Part shown: positions 59,342 to 64,000 of the stretch, piece after piece
How the letters are laid out: each line of letters starts with the position of its first letter
Position numbering within the stretch: position 1 is the first letter of the stretch
From: a bacterium D16-51
Lineage (GTDB): Bacteria; Bacillota; Clostridia; Lachnospirales; Lachnospiraceae
NCBI GenBank assembly: GCA_003612285.1
Contig: RAYE01000011.1
Coordinates: 43,277 to 107,276 of the forward strand
DNA: 64,000 nt
Reading direction: 5' to 3'
Notes under the pieces: generated by a model
The model's input: the letters and a program-made list of their open reading frames with translations, nothing else
The model's database searches: none
What the model was told of the DNA's origin: nothing
Made by a program: the position numbers and the translations under genes

Positions 59342-61465
59342 ATGGGCAAAGACTTATTTATCGCTGAAAAGCCAAGTGTTGCTAAAGAATTTGCCAAGGT
59401 GCTTGGCGTCAGCGGGAATGCCGGGAATGGATACTTAGAATCCGGGGAGTTTGTTGTGACATGGTGTGTTGGGCATCTTGTGACAATGAGTTACCCAGAT
59501 GCCTATGACCCGGCTCTAAAAAAATGGTCGCTTCAGACGCTGCCGTTTTTGCCTGAGAAGTTTCTGTATGAACTGATTCCAGATGTAAAAAAACAGTTCC
59601 AGGTAGTCGCAGGGCTTTTAAACAGGGAGGATGTTACAAGGATTTATGTCTGTACAGATTCCGGGCGCGAAGGGGAATATATCTACCGCCTGGTAGACCA
59701 GATGGCAAATGTCCCAAAGACAAAGGAAAAGCGGAGGGTTTGGATTGACTCCCAGACAGAAGAGGAAATCAGGCGCGGGATTGCGCAGGCAAAGCTTTTG
59801 GAAGAATATGACAACCTTTCTGATTCTGCGTATTTGCGGGCAAAAGAGGATTATCTGATGGGGATAAATTTTTCCCGCGTGCTTTCTCTGAAATATGGGA
59901 GGACGGTGATGGATTACCTGAATAACGGCAAGTGGACGGCAATTTCTGTTGGGCGTGTCATGACTTGTGTCCTGGGGATGGTAGTCCGCCGGGAACGGGA
60001 AATCAGGAACTTTGTAAAAACGCCTTTTTACCGTGTAATCGGCGGATTTTCTTATTCCGGTCAGTTTTTTGAAGGGGAATGGAAAGTGACGGAACAGTCA
60101 AAATACTATCGGTCGCCTGCCCTTTATAAGGAAAATGGCTTTAAAGAAAAAAAGGATGCTTTAGAACTTTGCAGTTTTTTGGGGTTTTTGGAACCGATGC
60201 CAGAAAAGGATGGGCAGGATGCATTTAAAAGTCCTGGGGCAAAAGCAGTTGTCACAAAGGCAGAAAGAAAAAAGGAAAAGAAGAATCCGCCTCTTTTATT
60301 TAATCTTGCAGAACTTCAGAATACCAGTTCTAAGCTGTTTAAAATCAGTCCGGATGAAACTCTGAAAATCGTACAGGAATTGTATGAAAAAAAACTTGTG
60401 ACATATCCCCGTACAGATGCCAGGGTGCTTTCGACAGCTGTATCAAAAGAAATCCAGAAAAACATCCGTGGGCTTTGCCAGTACCCTGTTGTATCTGAAA
60501 TCGCGGCAGGCATTCTGGAAAAGAAAAGCTTTCAGGGGCTTTCCAAAACACGTTATGTCAATGATAAACAGATAACAGACCATTATGCAATTATCCCAAC
60601 CGGGCAGGGGCTTGGCGCTTTAAACAGTGTCAGCCTGACGGCAAAGCGGGTATATGAAGTGATTGTGCGGCGTTTTTTATGCATTTTTTATCCGCCTGCG
60701 GAATATCTGAAACTCGGGATTGTTGCAGAATGTAAGAAGGAATCTTTTTTTGCAGGTTTTAAGGTAATGGTAAACCCTGGTTATCTGGAAATTGCCAGCG
60801 CTTCTTTTGCAGGGAAAAAAGCAGGGGAAGAAAGGGCTTTTCGGGCAGATGGGACAGCAGAGGGGCAGGAAAATGCGGTGGATCAGTCATCCCTTTCTGT
60901 ACTCCAGGGACTGAAAAAAGGAATGGAATTAGATTTTTTATCGACGGCAGTGAAAGAGGGGGAAACTTCGCCTCCAAAGCGGTATAATTCAGGTTCCATG
61001 ATTCTTGCGATGGAAAATGCAGGGCAGCTTATTGAAGATGAAGACCTGCGCTCCCAGATTAAGGGGAGCGGAATTGGGACGAGTGCAACCAGGGCAGAAA
61101 TATTGAGTAAACTGGTAAAAATTAAGTATTTGAACTTAAATAAAAATACGCAGGTAATTACGCCGGAGCTTTTAGGGGAAATGGTATATGATGTCGTCAG
61201 TACTTCTATCCGTCCGCTGTTAAACCCGGAGCTTACTGCAAGCTGGGAACTGGGGCTTACACAGGTGGCGGAAGGCACGATTACGACAGAAGAATATATG
61301 GAGAAGCTGAACGGGTTTATTACAAGGCGCGTACAGGCAGTGCGGCAGACGAATAACCAGGTAATGCTCCACCAGATGTTTGACCAGGCAGCCGTCTATT
61401 ATAAAAAAACAAAGGAAAAACCGAAAAAAGCAAAGGCCGCGCCAAAACGGGAGGTAATTACATAA
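59342..61465 (+). CDS. topB: DNA topoisomerase III
   Basis: 707 residues. The ATG at 59342 is chosen over an in-frame ATG 60 bases upstream because GAGG precedes it. TOPRIM: FIAEKPSVAKEFAKVLG near 5 and VCTDSGREGEYIYRL near 101. The active-site Tyr is in KLVTYPRTDARVLS near 356. A later GSGIGTSATRAEILSKL region is near 577. It ends with a lysine-rich tail and lacks zinc ribbons. It decatenates and relaxes DNA. Its TAA overlaps the next ATG (TAATG). Confidence 0.95.
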   Translation: MGKDLFIAEKPSVAKEFAKVLGVSGNAGNGYLESGEFVVTWCVGHLVTMSYPDAYDPALKKWSLQTLPFLPEKFLYELIPDVKKQFQVVAGLLNREDVTRIYVCTDSGREGEYIYRLVDQMANVPKTKEKRRVWIDSQTEEEIRRGIAQAKLLEEYDNLSDSAYLRAKEDYLMGINFSRVLSLKYGRTVMDYLNNGKWTAISVGRVMTCVLGMVVRREREIRNFVKTPFYRVIGGFSYSGQFFEGEWKVTEQSKYYRSPALYKENGFKEKKDALELCSFLGFLEPMPEKDGQDAFKSPGAKAVVTKAERKKEKKNPPLLFNLAELQNTSSKLFKISPDETLKIVQELYEKKLVTYPRTDARVLSTAVSKEIQKNIRGLCQYPVVSEIAAGILEKKSFQGLSKTRYVNDKQITDHYAIIPTGQGLGALNSVSLTAKRVYEVIVRRFLCIFYPPAEYLKLGIVAECKKESFFAGFKVMVNPGYLEIASASFAGKKAGEERAFRADGTAEGQENAVDQSSLSVLQGLKKGMELDFLSTAVKEGETSPPKRYNSGSMILAMENAGQLIEDEDLRSQIKGSGIGTSATRAEILSKLVKIKYLNLNKNTQVITPELLGEMVYDVVSTSIRPLLNPELTASWELGLTQVAEGTITTEEYMEKLNGFITRRVQAVRQTNNQVMLHQMFDQAAVYYKKTKEKPKKAKAAPKREVIT

Positions 61466-62133
61466 TGTATGAGCAGTTAAAAAATAAGACGTTATTTAAT
61501 TTAGATGAAACGATTGCAAAAGATATTTTTAATGATGTGACATTTCCGTGGGAAGTGCTTCCATTAATTAAGGATTTTATCATGACGCTTGGAAAAAGCC
61601 TGCCAGAAGGGGAATATGAACATCCGGCAGAAGATGTCTGGATTGCAAAAACAGCTTCTGTTGCGCCGTCAGCTTCAATAAGCGGCCCATGTATTATTGG
61701 GAAGAATACAGAGGTGCGCCACTGTGCATTTATCCGCGGCAGCGCTATTGTTGGGGAAAACTGTGTGGTAGGAAATTCTACCGAACTGAAAAATGTTATT
61801 TTGTTTAACAATGTGCAGGTGCCGCATTATAATTATGTCGGCGATTCTATCTTGGGGTATAAATCCCATATGGGGGCAGGTTCTATCACATCAAATGTAA
61901 AATCAGATAAATCAAAAGTAGCAATCCGCTACAAGGGGGATGTTATCCAGACCGGCCTGAAAAAAATGGGCGCTGTTCTTGGGAATTACGTGGAGGTTGG
62001 CTGCAACAGCGTCCTGAACCCGGGGTGCATTATTGGAAGCAATACAAATATTTATCCGGTATCTATGGTACGTGGATTTATCCCGAAAGGGAGCATTTAT
62101 AAAAGGCAGGGGGAAATTGTGGGAAAAATGTAA
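61465..62133 (+). CDS. Hexapeptide-repeat (left-handed beta-helix) protein, GlmU C-terminal-like
   Basis: 222 residues. After an N-terminal helix pair, residues about 50-180 form hexapeptide coils (VAPSASISGPCIIG, AFIRGSAIVGENCVVGNSTE, NVILFNNVQVPHYNYVGDSI). YNYVGDSILGYKSHMGAGSI matches the acetyltransferase site of GlmU. No nucleotidyltransferase domain is present. It is probably an acyl- or nucleotidyl-sugar acetyltransferase of unknown substrate. It overlaps topB by one base. Confidence 0.85.
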   Translation: MYEQLKNKTLFNLDETIAKDIFNDVTFPWEVLPLIKDFIMTLGKSLPEGEYEHPAEDVWIAKTASVAPSASISGPCIIGKNTEVRHCAFIRGSAIVGENCVVGNSTELKNVILFNNVQVPHYNYVGDSILGYKSHMGAGSITSNVKSDKSKVAIRYKGDVIQTGLKKMGAVLGNYVEVGCNSVLNPGCIIGSNTNIYPVSMVRGFIPKGSIYKRQGEIVGKM

Positions 62134-62228
62134 AAAACAGGTAGACGAAACCACAAATTTGTCCTAAAATATAAACAAGACTGCGATTTGTTTCGCAGAA
62201 AAAAGCATGATTGAAAGGAGCAGAAAAC

Positions 62229-62936
62229 ATGATTTATTCACAGGAAGTAGAAAACATGTGCCCAGTTGCTCAGGGTGTTAACCATGGTTGCGCACCAATC
62301 CCTGAAGAAGCAAAGTGGGTTAAGGCAAAAGAAGTAAAAGATATCTCTGGTTTTACACATGGCATAGGCTGGTGTGCACCACAGCAGGGCGCCTGTAAGC
62401 TGTCCCTCAATGTAAAAGAGGGTATTATCCAGGAAGCGTTAGTTGAGACAATCGGATGTTCCGGTATGACCCATTCTGCAGCAATGGCTTCAGAAATCCT
62501 TCCGGGACGTACTGTAATGGAAGCTTTAAATACTGATTTGGTGTGTGATGCAATCAACACAGCAATGAGGGAGCTTTTCCTGCAGATTGTATATGGACGT
62601 TCCCAGAGTGCATTTTCAGAGGACGGTCTGGCAGTTGGTGCAGGGTTGGAAGACCTTGGGAAGGGGCTTCGTTCCCAGGTTGGTACAATGTATGGCACAT
62701 TAAAGAAAGGGCCTCGTTACCTGGAGATGGCAGAGGGCTATGTTACAGCAATTGCTTTGGACGCAGATGACTTAATTATTGGTTACAAGTTCGTTAGCCT
62801 CGGGAAGATGACAGACTTCATCAAGAAGGGTGATGATCCGAACACAGCATGGGAGAAAGCTTCCGGACAGTATGGTCGTGTTGATGACGCTGTTAAGCTG
62901 ATTGACCCAAGAACAGATAAAGAAATCGAAAAATAA
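62229..62936 (+). CDS. NifU-like iron-sulfur cluster assembly scaffold protein
   Basis: 235 residues. The ATG at 62229 follows AAAGGAG. It carries cysteines in the pattern MCPVAQGVNHGC near 11, GIGWCAPQQGACKLSL near 50, and TIGCSGMTHSA near 79, with long insertions relative to IscU. It usually sits next to GGGtGRT in Clostridia, as here (21 bases). It probably builds or carries an Fe-S cluster. A CTGCGA/TCGCAG hairpin lies just upstream near 62181-62198. Confidence 0.82.
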   Translation: MIYSQEVENMCPVAQGVNHGCAPIPEEAKWVKAKEVKDISGFTHGIGWCAPQQGACKLSLNVKEGIIQEALVETIGCSGMTHSAAMASEILPGRTVMEALNTDLVCDAINTAMRELFLQIVYGRSQSAFSEDGLAVGAGLEDLGKGLRSQVGTMYGTLKKGPRYLEMAEGYVTAIALDADDLIIGYKFVSLGKMTDFIKKGDDPNTAWEKASGQYGRVDDAVKLIDPRTDKEIEK

Positions 62937-62957
62937 TATAAAGGAGGCAAACGAATC

Positions 62958-63968
62958 ATGGCATTATTTGAATCATATGAAAGAAGAATTGACAAGATTA
63001 ATAGCGTATTAAGCAGCTATGGGATTTCTTCTATCGAAGAAGCAGAAAAGATCACAAAAGATGCTGGGCTTAATGTTTATGACCAGGTAAAAAGCATCCA
63101 GCCAATTTGTTTTGAAAATGCTTGCTGGGCATATACGGTAGGCGCAGCAATCGCAATTAAAAAAGACTGCCGCCGTGCAGCAGATGCAGCAGCAGCAATT
63201 GGCGAGGGGTTACAGGCATTCTGTATTCCTGGTTCTGTAGCAGATACCCGTAAGGTAGGCCTTGGACATGGAAACCTTGGAAAGATGCTTCTGGAAGAAG
63301 AGACAGAGTGCTTCTGCTTCTTAGCCGGGCATGAGTCCTTTGCGGCAGCCGAAGGTGCAATCGGTATTGCAGAAAAAGCAAATAAAGTGCGCAAGAAACC
63401 GCTCCGTGTTATCTTAAACGGCCTTGGGAAAGATGCTGCGCAGATTATTTCCCGTATCAATGGATTTACTTTTGTAGAAACAGAATATGACCCATATACC
63501 AATACTGTAAAAGAAGTATTCCGTAAGCCATATTCAGAAGGGCTCCGCGCAAAGGTGAACTGTTATGGTGCAAACGATGTCTGTGAAGGCGTGGCAATTA
63601 TGCATAAAGAGGGCGTTGACGTATCTATTACAGGTAACTCAACAAACCCAACACGTTTCCAGCATCCGGTAGCTGGTACATATAAGAAGGAATGTATTGA
63701 GCAGGGCAAGAAATACTTCTCTGTAGCATCTGGCGGCGGTACAGGACGTACCCTCCACCCTGATAATATGGCAGCAGGCCCGGCTTCTTATGGTATGACA
63801 GATACACTTGGCCGTATGCATTCTGACGCCCAGTTTGCAGGTTCTTCTTCTGTTCCTGCCCATGTAGAAATGATGGGACTCATTGGCGCAGGAAATAATC
63901 CAATGGTCGGCATGACAGTAGCAGTAGCCGTTTCCATCCAGGAAGCAGCCGACAATGGGAAGTTCTAA
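62958..63968 (+). CDS. GGGtGRT family protein
   Basis: 336 residues, complete within the window. It contains the motif that names the family, SGGGTGRTLHPDN near 257. Others: GHGNLGKMLLEEETECFCFL near 99, SITGNSTNPTRFQHPVAGTY near 225 and AHVEMMGLIGAGNNPMVG near 300. It follows the Fe-S scaffold gene with a GGAGG site. The pair is widespread in anaerobic Firmicutes but has no proven function. The sequence suggests a soluble enzyme or carrier. Confidence 0.88.
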   Translation: MALFESYERRIDKINSVLSSYGISSIEEAEKITKDAGLNVYDQVKSIQPICFENACWAYTVGAAIAIKKDCRRAADAAAAIGEGLQAFCIPGSVADTRKVGLGHGNLGKMLLEEETECFCFLAGHESFAAAEGAIGIAEKANKVRKKPLRVILNGLGKDAAQIISRINGFTFVETEYDPYTNTVKEVFRKPYSEGLRAKVNCYGANDVCEGVAIMHKEGVDVSITGNSTNPTRFQHPVAGTYKKECIEQGKKYFSVASGGGTGRTLHPDNMAAGPASYGMTDTLGRMHSDAQFAGSSSVPAHVEMMGLIGAGNNPMVGMTVAVAVSIQEAADNGKF

Positions 63969-64000
63969 ATATACTTTGTGAATAAAGATGTCGGAAGGAT

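Overview
This window looks like a chromosomal segment of an anaerobic Clostridia bacterium, most likely Lachnospiraceae. The supporting signs are a moderate-to-low G+C with strong AGGAGG ribosome sites, a one-chain PurL of about 1250 residues, a HydE maturase for [FeFe] hydrogenase, a GGGtGRT protein beside an Fe-S scaffold, a BspA-type leucine-rich-repeat surface protein, DUF5685/YhfC/SseB families, and no rRNA, prophage or plasmid genes. The family assignment is inference from gene content. No species is claimed.

Layout. 1-10.1 kb is accessory: the end of an AAA ATPase plus RloB pair (an AbiL/RloAB-type anti-phage module cut by the left edge), a MerR/TipAS-regulated ABC exporter on the minus strand, two small DNA-binding proteins, a secreted repeat protein, and a second minus-strand ABC cassette whose ATPase and one permease have collapsed into a deletion fusion. 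10.4-15.5 kb holds a membrane-anchored foldase-like protein and purL. 15.5-22.1 kb is decayed and mobile-looking: a transposase relic, a VOC protein translationally coupled to two intact ABC exporters, a third exporter with an internal deletion and a stop, and a trypsin-like protease cut by a frameshift. 22.1-24.7 kb has two tRNA-Gly genes, pncB, and a nucleotidyltransferase with a frameshifted HEPN partner. 24.8-38.9 kb is mostly housekeeping or poorly known: a zinc-ribbon/DUF5685/J-domain cluster, thioesterase, MarR-like regulator with citrate synthase and mtnA, a NatAB-like exporter with a YhfC peptidase, an LTA-synthase-like protein, SseB, a DUF1266 lipoprotein and maf. 38.9-42.9 kb carries argG divergent from argB-argD. 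43-50.1 kb carries a small DMT transporter, then comEA, a two-component system, a GerM lipoprotein and comEC. 50.2-57.1 kb has an unknown membrane protein, an SDR and purM-purN-purD-glyA. 57.2-64 kb has a LUD protein, hydE, a tiny Cys-containing membrane protein, topB, a hexapeptide-repeat protein, an Fe-S scaffold and GGGtGRT.

The most interesting non-coding signals are in leaders. Upstream of the DMT transporter (42950-43016) a hairpin loop and the Shine-Dalgarno both match the same pyrimidine tract, which is the layout of a translational riboswitch. Upstream of purM, of the small membrane gene before topB, and possibly of argB, a hairpin loop starting TCTG can pair with a tail reading CAGAAATG just before the ribosome site. 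The histidine-kinase start codon lies inside a perfect 14-bp hairpin that belongs to a family of AGGAACTGT inverted repeats. A separate 190-bp MITE-like element with 14-bp terminal inverted repeats sits between argG and argB, with partial copies elsewhere. All of these are pairings read by eye and not tested by covariation.

Starts were generally moved to the codon best placed after a purine-rich ribosome site. comEC is the exception: its ribosome site precedes an ATC codon.
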